A DNA stretch of 64,000 nucleotides from Treponema brennaborense (GTDB taxonomy: Bacteria; Spirochaetota; Spirochaetia; Treponematales; Treponemataceae), in assembly GCA_023666275.1 (NCBI GenBank), contig JAMPCJ010000001.1, forward strand, positions 62,001-126,000, given 5' to 3'. The position numbers and the translations under genes are program-made. The first letter of the stretch is position 1, and each line of letters opens with the position of its first letter. Positions 26,968 through 35,654 of the stretch are shown here, piece after piece. Below the pieces are notes generated by a model, which worked only from the letters and a program-made list of their open reading frames with translations, was not told where the DNA came from and made no database searches.

Positions 26968-27058
26968 TACACGGGGAGTCGGCGCAAAGCTGTCTGAGAG
27001 TAGGATGTTTTCCTTGACCCGGGAACCTGATTTGGATAATGCCAACGTAGGGACGTGC
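26968..27058 (+). promoter_or_regulatory. TPP riboswitch (thi-box)
   Basis: All conserved blocks are present in order: GGGG near 26973, GCTGTCTGAGAG (26988-27000), GACCCGGGAACCTGAT (27016-27031), GGATAATGCCAACG and TAGGGA, with CACG at 26970 pairing to CGTG at 27054 as helix P1. It lies 65 bases before thiM and would turn the thi operon down when thiamin pyrophosphate is plentiful. A possible promoter is TTGCGC at 26932 with a 17-base spacer to TATACG. The short gap to the thiM ribosome binding site favours control of translation initiation. Confidence 0.93.
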
Positions 27059-27122
27059 GAAAACAAAGCTCTTCAATCCGCAAAATATTCAAATCAGCAT
27101 TCTTAAAATGAAAGAGGTTTTT

Positions 27123-27941
27123 ATGTTTAAGGAATGCCTTGATTCTGTTCGGGAAAAATCACCTTTGGTTCACAACATCACAAACTATGTTACGGTGAAC
27201 GATGTAGCAAACGCAATTCTTGCGGCAGGCGCAAGCCCTGTCATGTCGGACGAGCCGCATGATGTAAAAGACATCGCTTCGATCAGCAGCGCCGTCAATA
27301 TAAACATCGGTACGCTGAACAAGCGCTCGATAAAAGCGATGTTCATTGCGGGAAAACAAGCCGCAAGCCTGAATCGTCCGGTTCTCCTCGATCCGGTGGG
27401 AGCGGGTGCAAGCGCGCTCAGGACAAAAACGGCGCTGAGTCTTATGAGCGAAATACCGTTTGCGGTTATCCGCGGCAACAGCTCGGAGCTGAAAACGCTC
27501 GCGGCGGGAAGCGGACTTACGCAGGGAGTTGACGCAAGCAGTGCGGATGCAGTGCGCGAAGAAAATCTCGACCGAGAAATCGCGTTTGTAAAAAAGTTTG
27601 CCGAAAAAAACAACTGCGTTGCCGCAATGACCGGAGCAATCGATCTTGTCGCCGACAAGGATCGCTGCTTTGTTATCAGAAACGGACGCGCGGAAATGAG
27701 CCGCATAACGGGAACGGGCTGCTGTCTGAGCGGAATTACGGCGGCGTTCGTCAGCGCAAACAGAAACACGCTGGAAGCCGCCGCAGCAGCCGTATGCGCA
27801 ATGGGACTTGCGGGAGAAATCGCCTGGAAGCGGATGCAGGACGGCGACGGAAATTCCACGTACCGCAACCGAATCATCGATGCGCTGTACAATATGACAG
27901 GCGATGAACTCGAACGGGGCGCGCGCTATGAAATCCGCTGA
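27123..27941 (+). CDS. thiM: hydroxyethylthiazole kinase
   Basis: Phosphorylates thiazole alcohol for thiamin salvage. Signatures: PLVHNITNYVTVNDVANAILA, LDPVGAGAS, and the anion-hole RITGTGCCLSG near the C-terminus. 272 residues. The ATG at 27123 follows AAAGAGG; the in-frame ATG at 27108 lacks a site. First gene after the TPP riboswitch; its 3' end overlaps thiE by 14 bases. Confidence 0.95.
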   Translation: MFKECLDSVREKSPLVHNITNYVTVNDVANAILAAGASPVMSDEPHDVKDIASISSAVNINIGTLNKRSIKAMFIAGKQAASLNRPVLLDPVGAGASALRTKTALSLMSEIPFAVIRGNSSELKTLAAGSGLTQGVDASSADAVREENLDREIAFVKKFAEKNNCVAAMTGAIDLVADKDRCFVIRNGRAEMSRITGTGCCLSGITAAFVSANRNTLEAAAAAVCAMGLAGEIAWKRMQDGDGNSTYRNRIIDALYNMTGDELERGARYEIR

Positions 27942-28584
27942 TCTGCGCGCTTCGCTTGTGCTGTATGCCGTTACCGACCGCTCCTGGCTCGGCAGCGGCA
28001 CACCGTGCAGCTCGCTGTACGAAGCGGTATCGCAGGCAATCGACGGCGGCGCAACATGCATCCAGCTGCGCGAAAAAGATCTCGATGAAGAAAATTTTTT
28101 AACCGAAGCACTTGAAATCAGGCAGCTGTGCGCATCGACAAAAATTCCGTTCATCGTAAACGACAGCGTACATGTTGCGAAAAAAAGCGGCGCGGACGGC
28201 GTTCACATCGGGCAGGACGACATGAATCCTGCCGAAGCGCGGAGCATTCTCGGCGCGGACAAGATAATCGGCGTTTCCTGCCAGACCGCGGCGCAGGCAG
28301 TTCTTGCGGAACAACAGGGAGCCGATTACCTCGGCGTAGGCGCGGTTTTTCCCACTTCAACAAAAGACGATGCCGATTTGGTTTCGCTTGATACTTTAAA
28401 GGCAATATGCGCTTCCGTGAAAATTCCCGTTGTTGCAATCGGCGGAATCGGCAGAACAACCGCGCCGCAGCTTGCGGGAACGGGGATTGCCGGCATTTCC
28501 GTCGTCAGCGCGATTTTTGCGCAGGCAGACATTGCCGCATCGGCACGCGAACTTCTGCGCATCGCACAGTCCGTTACGGCATAA
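27928..28584 (+). CDS. thiE: thiamine-phosphate synthase
   Basis: Joins HMP pyrophosphate and thiazole phosphate. Visible: LYAVTDRSWL, CIQLREKDLDE, the phosphate-binding GVGAVFPTSTKDD and VAIGGIG. 218 residues. It starts inside the end of thiM, so translation is probably coupled. Confidence 0.95.
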   Translation: MKSADLRASLVLYAVTDRSWLGSGTPCSSLYEAVSQAIDGGATCIQLREKDLDEENFLTEALEIRQLCASTKIPFIVNDSVHVAKKSGADGVHIGQDDMNPAEARSILGADKIIGVSCQTAAQAVLAEQQGADYLGVGAVFPTSTKDDADLVSLDTLKAICASVKIPVVAIGGIGRTTAPQLAGTGIAGISVVSAIFAQADIAASARELLRIAQSVTA

Positions 28585-28661
28585 AATCGAAAATCCGCGG
28601 CGGATCAGGGGCACCATTTTCCGCCGCGTAATAAATAATGCATTTTTTTTCAGGAGGAAAC

Positions 28662-29453
28662 ATGAAAACTGCATTGACCATTGCGGGCACAGACCCGAGC
28701 GGAGGCGCCGGAATTCAAGCTGACATCAAGACGATGACCGCGCACGGAGTGTTTGCCATGAGCGCCGTTACCGCGCTTGTGTCGCAAAATACAACCGATG
28801 TTTTTTCCGTCACGGAAGTAACACCCGAATTCCTTGCCAGCCAAATTCGAGCGGTCGCAACCGATATTTTTCCTGATGCGGTAAAGACCGGCATGATTTC
28901 TTCTCCGGCGCTTGTGCGCATAATTGCGCAGAGCATCGCGGAATTCGGCTTCAGGCAGATTGTCGTAGATCCTGTCATGGTTGCGACAAACGGCGCGCGG
29001 CTGACCGACGACGAAGCGGTGCAGGCATTGCAGCGCGAACTTCTTCCGCTTGCCGCCGTTATCACGCCGAACATTCCCGAAGCGCAGATTCTTTCTCGCA
29101 TGAAAATCGATTCCGATTCGGCAATGGAAAAAGCCGCCGAAATTATTTTTTCGGAATACGGCTGCGCGGTTCTGGTGAAAGGCGGGCACAATCTGAACGA
29201 CGCCAGCGATTTTCTGCTCACAAAGAACGGCGGCACCTGGTTTGCCGGAAAACGCATAGACAACAAAAACACGCACGGAACCGGCTGCACGCTTTCAAGC
29301 GCAATTGCTTCAAACCTTGCAAAAGGCAAAACACTCGAACAATCCGTAAAGCAGGCAAAATCGTATATTTCCGGCTGTCTTGAGGCGATGCTCGATTTGG
29401 GAAAAGGAAGCGGTCCGCTCAATCACGCTTTCAAAATCGAGGGAGAGTATTAA
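28662..29453 (+). CDS. thiD: hydroxymethylpyrimidine/phosphomethylpyrimidine kinase
   Basis: Makes HMP pyrophosphate for ThiE. Ribokinase-like fold with the family start TIAGTDPSGGAGIQADIKTM and the anion hole HGTGCTLSSAIASNLA. 263 residues. CAGGAGGAAAC precedes the ATG at 28662. The stop is one base before the cytX start. Confidence 0.96.
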   Translation: MKTALTIAGTDPSGGAGIQADIKTMTAHGVFAMSAVTALVSQNTTDVFSVTEVTPEFLASQIRAVATDIFPDAVKTGMISSPALVRIIAQSIAEFGFRQIVVDPVMVATNGARLTDDEAVQALQRELLPLAAVITPNIPEAQILSRMKIDSDSAMEKAAEIIFSEYGCAVLVKGGHNLNDASDFLLTKNGGTWFAGKRIDNKNTHGTGCTLSSAIASNLAKGKTLEQSVKQAKSYISGCLEAMLDLGKGSGPLNHAFKIEGEY

Positions 29454-29454
29454 G

Positions 29455-30645
29455 ATGAACATAAAATCGAAGGAAGCAAACCTCGCGCTGATTTGGTTCG
29501 GCGCCGGCGTTTCCGTCGCGGAAATCATCACGGGAACATATTTTGCTCCGCTCGGTTTTGCAAAGGGAGCGGCGGCAATTTTGATCGGGCATGTTATCGG
29601 CTGCGCGCTTCTGTTCCTTGCGGGCTACATCGGCTGCGCTTCACAAAAAAGCGCGATGGAAACAACGAAACGCAGCTTCGGCATTTTCGGCGGCAAATTC
29701 TTTGCGCTGGTGAATGTTTTGCAGCTGACGGGCTGGACCGGAATCATGATTTACGACGGCTCGCTTTCCGTAAACGCATTGTTTGCAAACAGCGCGCGGA
29801 TCTGGGCGCTTGTAATCGGCACGCTTATTCTGCTTTGGATTGCGCTCGGAATTACACGGATCGGCAAACTTTCCGCCGCGGCATTGACGGCGCTTTTTGC
29901 CCTGACACTCGTTTTGTGCAAGGTTATTTTTTTCGGAGGAAACGCGCCTGCTTCGAATCATGTATCGGAAAGCGCACTGAGTTTCGGAGCCGCCGTCGAG
30001 CTTGCCGTCGCAATGCCGCTTTCATGGCTGCCGCTCGTCAGCGATTACACGCGGGAAAGCAGCCGTCCGCTTGCGTCTTCGCTTGTCAGTTCCGCAGTTT
30101 ACGGAATTACAAGCTGCTGGATGTACGTCATCGGCATGGGCGCCGCGCTTTTTACCGGAGAAACGGATATTTCGCTTATCATGCTCAAGGCAAATCTCGG
30201 CTGGGCGGCGATCGCAATTGTCGTGCTTTCGACCGTTACGACAACATTTCTCGATGCGTATTCGGCGGGAATCTCGTTTGAAGCAATCGTGCCCTCTGCA
30301 AACGGAAAATGGATTGCCGCCGCCGTAACGGCAGCCGGCACAATCGGTGCGCTTTTCTTTCCGATGGACGACATAACGGGCTTTTTATATTTAATCGGTT
30401 CCGTGTTCGCACCGATGAGCGCAATTTTGATTGCGGATTTCTTTGTTTTGAAGACGGATTTTTCCGAAAAAAAATGCCCCGCGGCAAAAGCCGTGCTGTG
30501 GCTTGCGGGTTTTGTTCTTTACCGAATTTCACTCGGCTGGGATTTTATTCTGGGAAACACGATTCCTGTCATGGCAGCCGTTTTTGCGGCAGCGGTCATT
30601 GCCGGAAAACTGTTTCGTCCGAACGGAAAAAAAACCGCCGCATAA
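29455..30645 (+). CDS. cytX: putative hydroxymethylpyrimidine transporter CytX (NCS1 family)
   Basis: A 396-residue protein with about 12 hydrophobic segments of the cytosine/purine permease (NCS1) family (LIWFGAGVSVAEIITGTYFAPLGF; PLVSDYTRES). Genes of this type under TPP riboswitch control are predicted to import the HMP moiety of thiamin, and it follows thiM-thiE-thiD here, so that role is the best inference. GGGAGAG precedes the ATG. No thiC or thiG is in the operon: it looks like salvage of both thiamin halves. Confidence 0.88.
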   Translation: MNIKSKEANLALIWFGAGVSVAEIITGTYFAPLGFAKGAAAILIGHVIGCALLFLAGYIGCASQKSAMETTKRSFGIFGGKFFALVNVLQLTGWTGIMIYDGSLSVNALFANSARIWALVIGTLILLWIALGITRIGKLSAAALTALFALTLVLCKVIFFGGNAPASNHVSESALSFGAAVELAVAMPLSWLPLVSDYTRESSRPLASSLVSSAVYGITSCWMYVIGMGAALFTGETDISLIMLKANLGWAAIAIVVLSTVTTTFLDAYSAGISFEAIVPSANGKWIAAAVTAAGTIGALFFPMDDITGFLYLIGSVFAPMSAILIADFFVLKTDFSEKKCPAAKAVLWLAGFVLYRISLGWDFILGNTIPVMAAVFAAAVIAGKLFRPNGKKTAA

Positions 30646-30699
30646 AAACACCGAAGCGCCGTGCGGTTTTTTCGGCAATCGGCGCTTCTTCAGCCACGG

Positions 30700-30809
30700 G
30701 AAAGCATTTCCCCTTACACAGGAAGACGTTTCCCCTGCCACGCGAAGGCATTTCCCCTTGCACGGGAAGACGTTTCCCCTGCCACGCGAAAGCGCTTCCC
30801 CTTGCACGT
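30700..30809. repeat. five 22-bp tandem repeats
   Basis: Units start at 30700, 30722, 30744, 30766 and 30788, each exactly 22 bp. They alternate between an A form (GAAAGCATTTCCCCTT...) and a B form (GAAGACGTTTCCCCTG...), units 2 and 4 being identical. Each contains an imperfect inverted repeat GGAA-N4-TTCC. They lie in the 239-base gap after cytX, where I see no gene. Confidence 0.8.
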
Positions 30810-30884
30810 TCGCCTGATGCGCCTTTCGCAATTCAATCGGCATTGTAAGTTCGTCATACAAATCGGCAAGCGAACATTTGTACC

Positions 30885-31094
30885 CTATTCCATGAATGGG
30901 TTTTCCTTTGCATATGCAATCGCCGCCGCTTGAAAATCTTCAGAACTCACATTATCAAAATATTTTTGCCGCCACTTGGTATAATCGGATCTTTCCCTGA
31001 TAATGACAGAAATAAAATGTTCTGTTTCCACTGTCCCAAGTTTTTCAAGCAAACATTCCATGCCCTTTTCCATAATTTCATTCGTACTTGTCAT
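30885..31094 (-). CDS. small antitoxin-like partner of the PIN protein
   Basis: A 69-residue protein beginning MTSTNEIMEKGMECLLEKLG with a YTKWRQKYFDNVS core. It resembles short proteins that commonly sit beside PIN-domain toxins (start of the type 'G-E-A-L-x-K-x-L-G', then 'Y-T-x-x-R'). The ATG shares a base with the TAA stop of the PIN gene (TAATG) and CAGGAG lies upstream, so translation is coupled. It is the second gene of the pair, the reverse of the usual VapBC order. The antitoxin role is inferred from context. Confidence 0.6.
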   Translation of the reverse strand: MTSTNEIMEKGMECLLEKLGTVETEHFISVIIRERSDYTKWRQKYFDNVSSEDFQAAAIAYAKENPFME

Positions 31095-31537
31095 TACTCC
31101 TGCACCTCCGTTTCTCTGATAAAAGTTGTCGGATCGACTATTTTTATCTTATCCGACTTGTACTTCAGCAATCTGTCATCTGTCGTAATAAGGTAATCGC
31201 ATTCAGAAAGAATCGCACAAGCCGTATGATATGCATCCGCTGTTTTTACACCTGTTTCTATAATTTCATCTGCGATTTTTTTTACTTCATCAGCTCTATC
31301 AATATCAATATATGCAATCAGGTTTTCTTTAACAAAGTTCCATATTGAATTTCTCTTGCTCCGAAGCGGATTTCTGCTGTTTTCATACTGCAATACGTAA
31401 GACGCCGCCAATTCCAGCTTCCCGTCTTTTATCATCGATTGTATTTGAAGTTTCGCCTGTGTTTCAAGCGATATTCTAAGCTGCGATTGATCGTCATACG
31501 GACGATTATAACTGCAATTATCAAGATATATTCTCAT
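31094..31537 (-). CDS. PIN-domain protein (VapC-like toxin)
   Basis: A 147-residue PIN-fold protein, probably a Mg-dependent ribonuclease. The acidic residues are in place: Asp in MRIYLDNCSYNRP, Glu in ALE-type LQYENSRNP, Asp in VKTADAYHTACAI and Asp in CDYLITTDDRLL. It begins with the YLDNCSYNRP motif of a PIN subgroup common in anaerobes. It forms a two-gene unit with the small protein downstream. Confidence 0.8.
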   Translation of the reverse strand: MRIYLDNCSYNRPYDDQSQLRISLETQAKLQIQSMIKDGKLELAASYVLQYENSRNPLRSKRNSIWNFVKENLIAYIDIDRADEVKKIADEIIETGVKTADAYHTACAILSECDYLITTDDRLLKYKSDKIKIVDPTTFIRETEVQE

Positions 31538-31743
31538 AAATTCCCATGATCTCCTCGCTTTTCATTCCAAACTTTTTGCTTCGCGAACGCGCCATGCTTC
31601 CGCAAATTTTGCCGCCGTCCTCCTTTACTGTCCGTTCGCGGCATAAGACAAGTATAGCACAGTTTTTTCCTTCCCTTTTCCCTTTCGAAAAAAACTTGAA
31701 TTATTCCCTGCCGATGCTGTATAGTTTTACGGGGAAAAATTAT

Positions 31744-32547
31744 ATGATTTCCAATTTCCATACCCACACAAAATTATGTCATCACGCGCAAGGTTCTCCG
31801 CAGGATTATATAGAAGAAGCTGCGCTGGGATTGTACGGCGAAGAATGCGGAGCGCTCGGTTTTTCCGATCATTGCCCGTATCCGCTTGCCGCCGCGGAAA
31901 CATGGCCGAATATCCGTATGTCGGAAAAAGAAGCGCCGCTGTACATTCAATGGGTACGCGAATCAGCAAAAACGGCGCCCTTTCCGGTATACGCCGGTTT
32001 CGAATGCGAATGGGATAAGCAGTATGCGGACTGGTACCGCGGCATGCTGCTCGGAGAATTAAAAGCGGACTATCTGGCGTTCGGGCCGCATTGGGTTCGC
32101 AGCGGAAGCGAATTTTTATATGTACTCGAAATACAGACAAAAAAGCAGCTGCACCGCTATGTCGACGGAGTAACGGAAGGCATCGCCAGCGGGCTTTTTT
32201 CATTTGTGGCGCATCCCGATATTGTGCTTGCCCGCTGGAAAGAATGGACTGCCGACATTGCTTCCTGCATGGAAGCGATTATCGACAGCGCGGTTGCATG
32301 CGGCATACCGCTTGAAATAAACGGACTCGGCATGACGCGGACGCCGAACAGCACCGCACGCGGCATACGCTATGCATATCCGGTTGACGAATTCTGGATT
32401 CTTGCCGCCGCAAAAGGCGCGCGCATTATATGCAATTCCGATGCGCATGCGCCGCAGGACGTGCTGAAAAACGCCGCAAACGCACGGCAGTACGCGCGCA
32501 GCTTGAATCTGCCTGTGCACGAATTTCTTCCCGTTCATCAGCTGTAG
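31744..32547 (+). CDS. PHP-domain histidinol-phosphatase-like protein
   Basis: A 267-residue metal-dependent phosphoesterase. PHP motifs: NFHTHTKLCHHA at the N-terminus, GFSDHCPYP, FVAHPDI and CNSDAHAP near the C-terminus. It resembles HisK-type histidinol phosphatases, but no his genes are nearby, so the substrate is uncertain. The ATG at 31744 is chosen because the metal-binding HTH motif follows at once. TTGAAT with an 18-base spacer to TATAGT lies upstream. The stop is TAG. Confidence 0.8.
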   Translation: MISNFHTHTKLCHHAQGSPQDYIEEAALGLYGEECGALGFSDHCPYPLAAAETWPNIRMSEKEAPLYIQWVRESAKTAPFPVYAGFECEWDKQYADWYRGMLLGELKADYLAFGPHWVRSGSEFLYVLEIQTKKQLHRYVDGVTEGIASGLFSFVAHPDIVLARWKEWTADIASCMEAIIDSAVACGIPLEINGLGMTRTPNSTARGIRYAYPVDEFWILAAAKGARIICNSDAHAPQDVLKNAANARQYARSLNLPVHEFLPVHQL

Positions 32548-32640
32548 CACGCGGCAGGCAAATATTCCGCGCATGCCGAACACTGCCGACACGTGCAACC
32601 GGCAGCTGTTTTTGCGCCGATAAGCCGATAAGCGGTTCGG

Positions 32641-33048
32641 CTATGCTTCGTTTTCCGGAAAAAGCCCCGAAACAATAAACTGTTCCGGCAGTTTTGAAGG
32701 TCTGCCCGCCTGGTTCACGCATGCCCAGGTAACATCCGCCTGCGCGCAGACAACGCCGTCTTCTTTTTTGATCAGCTGCCTGAATGTTCCCGATATGTGC
32801 CGCATCGAAACGGGTTCCGATTCTATAAAAAGTTTGTCATCCAAAACCGCCGACGCCTTGTAGTGAATATCGATATGGGTAACATACAGATAAAAGCCCG
32901 CCTGAACAATTCCTTTATAATCGAAACCTGCTGCATGAAGAAAATCCATGCGGGCATATTCCAAATAATTCAAGTACACCGCATTGTTCACATGATTGTA
33001 AGAATCGCATTCATACGGACGAACCGTAAGTTCGGTTATATGCTTCAT
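32641..33048 (-). CDS. acyl-CoA thioesterase, hotdog fold (YbgC/4HBT type)
   Basis: A 135-residue single hotdog domain with the family motif YECDSYNHVNNAVYLNYLEYARMDF containing the usual catalytic Asp/His region. It hydrolyses short acyl-CoA or related thioesters; the specific substrate is not evident. The ATG at 33048 has no Shine-Dalgarno but TACAAT ends six bases upstream, suggesting a leaderless mRNA. It is divergent from the LysR gene. Confidence 0.82.
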   Translation of the reverse strand: MKHITELTVRPYECDSYNHVNNAVYLNYLEYARMDFLHAAGFDYKGIVQAGFYLYVTHIDIHYKASAVLDDKLFIESEPVSMRHISGTFRQLIKKEDGVVCAQADVTWACVNQAGRPSKLPEQFIVSGLFPENEA

Positions 33049-33186
33049 GCAAGCATTGTACCCCAAAAAAGCATTTTCCGCCAGATACGGCATTGTCCGC
33101 ATGTCCGCATCACGCGGCGATGAACAAAATCGATATGCGTTTTATGCATGCTTGACCATACCTGCGGTGTATGCGAAAATAAAATC

Positions 33187-34086
33187 ATGATTGAATTCCG
33201 AGTACTCACCTACTTTCTTGCCGTTGCGGAAGAAAGAAGCGTAACCCGCGCCGCCGAAGCAGTCCATACGTCGCAGCCGAACCTGAGCCGCCAGCTGCTG
33301 GAACTGGAGCGGACACTCGGATGCAGGCTGTTTGAACGCGGAAAAACGGCTGTCCTCACCGAAGCCGGCGAACTTTTGAAGCGGCGCGCCGCGGAAATCC
33401 TCAGTCTTGTTTCAAAAACAGAATCGGAACTCTCGTTCAACGCAAAGGCGGTTCGCGGAACGATATCCGTCGGCTTCGGAGAAATGAAGTGCGTGCAGAA
33501 CATGGCGGACTGCGCCGCAGCGTTTCGGCAGACATATCCCGGCGTGAACTTCGAGTTTTTTACGGGAACAGCCGATCAGGTGAAAGAGCGCATGGAAAAA
33601 GGACTTTTGGACGCGGGACTGCTTCTCGAACCGATAGAAATCGAAAAGTACGACTTTTTCCGCCTGCCGGAAAAAACGCGCTTTGTCGCCGTCATGCAAA
33701 GCAGCTGTCCGCTTGCGCAAAAAGAATCCGCAACGGCGGACGATCTTGCGCAGTTTCCGCTGATTTTTCCGGTCCGGGCGAACATCAGGAACGAGCTTGC
33801 CTCCTGGTTCGCCGAGTACTTCCCGAATCTCCGCATTTCCGCCGTAAACAACCTTTCCACAAATGCCGCACTTCTCGTGCTGAGCGGCATGGGCATTGCA
33901 ATCGGATCCGAAGGTCATGCGTTTCCCGAAGGATGCGAAGAAAAATTTGCCGTGCGCCCGCTTGAACCGGAAGTTTCGTTTTCCGCCGTGGTCGCCTGGA
34001 AAAAAAGCCGCGCATGCTCGCCGCTGCTCGAAGAATTCATCAGGTTCGCAAAAGAATTCCTGCTGCGCGAAAAAACGCTGCGCTGA
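33187..34086 (+). CDS. LysR-family transcriptional regulator
   Basis: A 299-residue regulator: N-terminal winged helix (VLTYFLAVAEERSVTRAAEAVHTSQPNLSRQLLELE, residues 5-40), linker helix and a LysR substrate domain (ISVGFGEMKCVQNMADCAAAF onwards). It is closest in feel to the group that controls efflux or aromatic genes, but the target is unknown. The start at 33187 fits the family. LysR regulators often control divergent genes, which here would be the thioesterase 138 bases away. Confidence 0.88.
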   Translation: MIEFRVLTYFLAVAEERSVTRAAEAVHTSQPNLSRQLLELERTLGCRLFERGKTAVLTEAGELLKRRAAEILSLVSKTESELSFNAKAVRGTISVGFGEMKCVQNMADCAAAFRQTYPGVNFEFFTGTADQVKERMEKGLLDAGLLLEPIEIEKYDFFRLPEKTRFVAVMQSSCPLAQKESATADDLAQFPLIFPVRANIRNELASWFAEYFPNLRISAVNNLSTNAALLVLSGMGIAIGSEGHAFPEGCEEKFAVRPLEPEVSFSAVVAWKKSRACSPLLEEFIRFAKEFLLREKTLR

Positions 34087-34222
34087 TGTTCCCGCACGGA
34101 CACGCGGCAGGCTGAGCGCTCAAATGCGTTTTTCGCGACAAAGCAGGCGGTGCGCAACGCTTTCCAATCCGCGGCAAAGACACTGCCGCAGCATTTTCCG
34201 ACGCCGGCGCATTCCCGTTTCC

Positions 34223-35326
34223 CTACTTTTTCAGCACGAACAAATATTCGCGCACATGAATATCGCGGCTTCGCAGGTTGCGGCTTCCGCGAAAAGTATT
34301 GTATTTGATTTCCGCGGTTTTCAGCCTGCCGTATTTCGAAAGCATCTCGGTCATTTCCGCAAAAGAAATAAAGCCTTCGGAATTGTACGAAACGATGACG
34401 AACTTCGCATCCAAGTTCGCGACGATTTCTTCCATTGACTTCAGCGCCGAATACGGCTTGTTGAAAGCCGAGCGGTTCCAGTCCTGCGTAATTCCGCTGA
34501 CCTTGCTTATTTGCGCGTCGAGTTTGTTTTTCAAAATCAAGTTCAGCATAAAATAATTCGAGCCGTACGGATGCTGGTTGTACGGCGGATCGAGGTAGGC
34601 GACATCGAGATTTTTGAGTTCGCGGGAAAGGGCAGCGGCGTCTTTTTGATAGATTTCCAAGTCGGAATCGAAATTGCTGAAAACCGGCTCTTCAAGTTCG
34701 ATTCGTCCGAAAATGCGGGAAAGCGCGTTTCTGCCCGCCGCACCGAAGCAGCCAATGCCCGTGTTCTTATCTTTGTAAAAACCTTTGAAAACGCCGCTCG
34801 TATTCACGTGAATCGATGCCTGCGTTATGAGCGGCGCGAGAAAGAATTTTCGCAGGGGCGCGTCCGCAAGCTCGTCAATCAGTTTTCGGTACGTGTCGAT
34901 GCGAAGCGCGTTTTCGTGCGTGTAGAAAACCCGCTCGCCTTTTTGAATGCAGCCGTCATCTTGCGGCGCGTAATTCCGCGTAATGATTCCGCAGACCTTT
35001 TCTTTTTCGCACAAGGAATTTATTTCGGCGCGTAGCTGCGCGCATTTTTCTTTCGGAAAATCTTTTTTGTTCGAAAGGTAGCAGGAATTGATCACGGCGG
35101 AATAATTTTCCAAATCGTTCACGGCAAGGCTCGAAGCATATTTCTTCAGCATCCGCGAAACAATGCCCGAACCCGCGAACAAATCCGCGCAGACCATGCT
35201 GCGGCCGCCGAGCGTTTCCCGAATTGTGCACACTTCCGCCTCGATATTTTTGATGAGCGCGCGCTTGTTCCCGATGTACGTGATGATTTGCGTTGTAAGG
35301 AATTCTTTATTTTCCTGCATATTCAT
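34223..35326 (-). CDS. D12-class adenine-N6 DNA methyltransferase
   Basis: Methylates adenine in a short DNA motif. TYIGNKRALIKNI at the N-terminus, the SAM loop ADLFAGSGIVSR and the catalytic LDPPYNQHPYGSNYFMLN are visible; about 367 residues. The order (FAGSG before DPPY) is the alpha/Dam-like group. No restriction endonuclease gene is adjacent, so it may be solitary; the target sequence cannot be read from the protein. Start uncertain: ATG at 35326 or at 35320. Neither has a Shine-Dalgarno, and TATCAT ends seven bases before the second. Confidence 0.85.
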   Translation of the reverse strand: MNMQENKEFLTTQIITYIGNKRALIKNIEAEVCTIRETLGGRSMVCADLFAGSGIVSRMLKKYASSLAVNDLENYSAVINSCYLSNKKDFPKEKCAQLRAEINSLCEKEKVCGIITRNYAPQDDGCIQKGERVFYTHENALRIDTYRKLIDELADAPLRKFFLAPLITQASIHVNTSGVFKGFYKDKNTGIGCFGAAGRNALSRIFGRIELEEPVFSNFDSDLEIYQKDAAALSRELKNLDVAYLDPPYNQHPYGSNYFMLNLILKNKLDAQISKVSGITQDWNRSAFNKPYSALKSMEEIVANLDAKFVIVSYNSEGFISFAEMTEMLSKYGRLKTAEIKYNTFRGSRNLRSRDIHVREYLFVLKK

Positions 35327-35596
35327 AATGATACCGCATCGCATCGGGACATTTTTGGAATGCCTGCAATGCAAACGATGCCGAACGGACGACACGGGTA
35401 TTGCTTTTATCGGTTTTTTATTTTCCCCGTTCCGTTCGTTCTCTTTAAGCGCTCCGATTTTTTATTCACGATGAAGAGTATAACAAATATTTGCAAAAAG
35501 GCAAGAATCGCGGGATGGCGCAGGAATGCGCAGGGGAAGCCGCGCGCAAATCAAAACCGCGCCGCCGGACGCGGCTCAATAAAGCGCGCAAAGAAC

Positions 35597-35636
35597 AAAA
35601 AAAAAGACGCATACCGGATATGCGCCTTTTTTAAGC
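35597..35636 (-). terminator. terminator after the small lipoprotein gene
   Basis: On the complement GGCGCATA pairs with TATGCGTC around a TCCGG-type loop, followed by nine T. It starts about 20 bases after the lipoprotein stop. Confidence 0.75.
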
Positions 35637-35654
35637 GACAATTAGTATTTACTA

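Noticed and set aside
30529-30861. Minus-strand frame of 110 codons with a repetitive peptide
   Set aside because: The repetition is just the 22-bp DNA repeats read through, and the frame overlaps the cytX end; no start signals.
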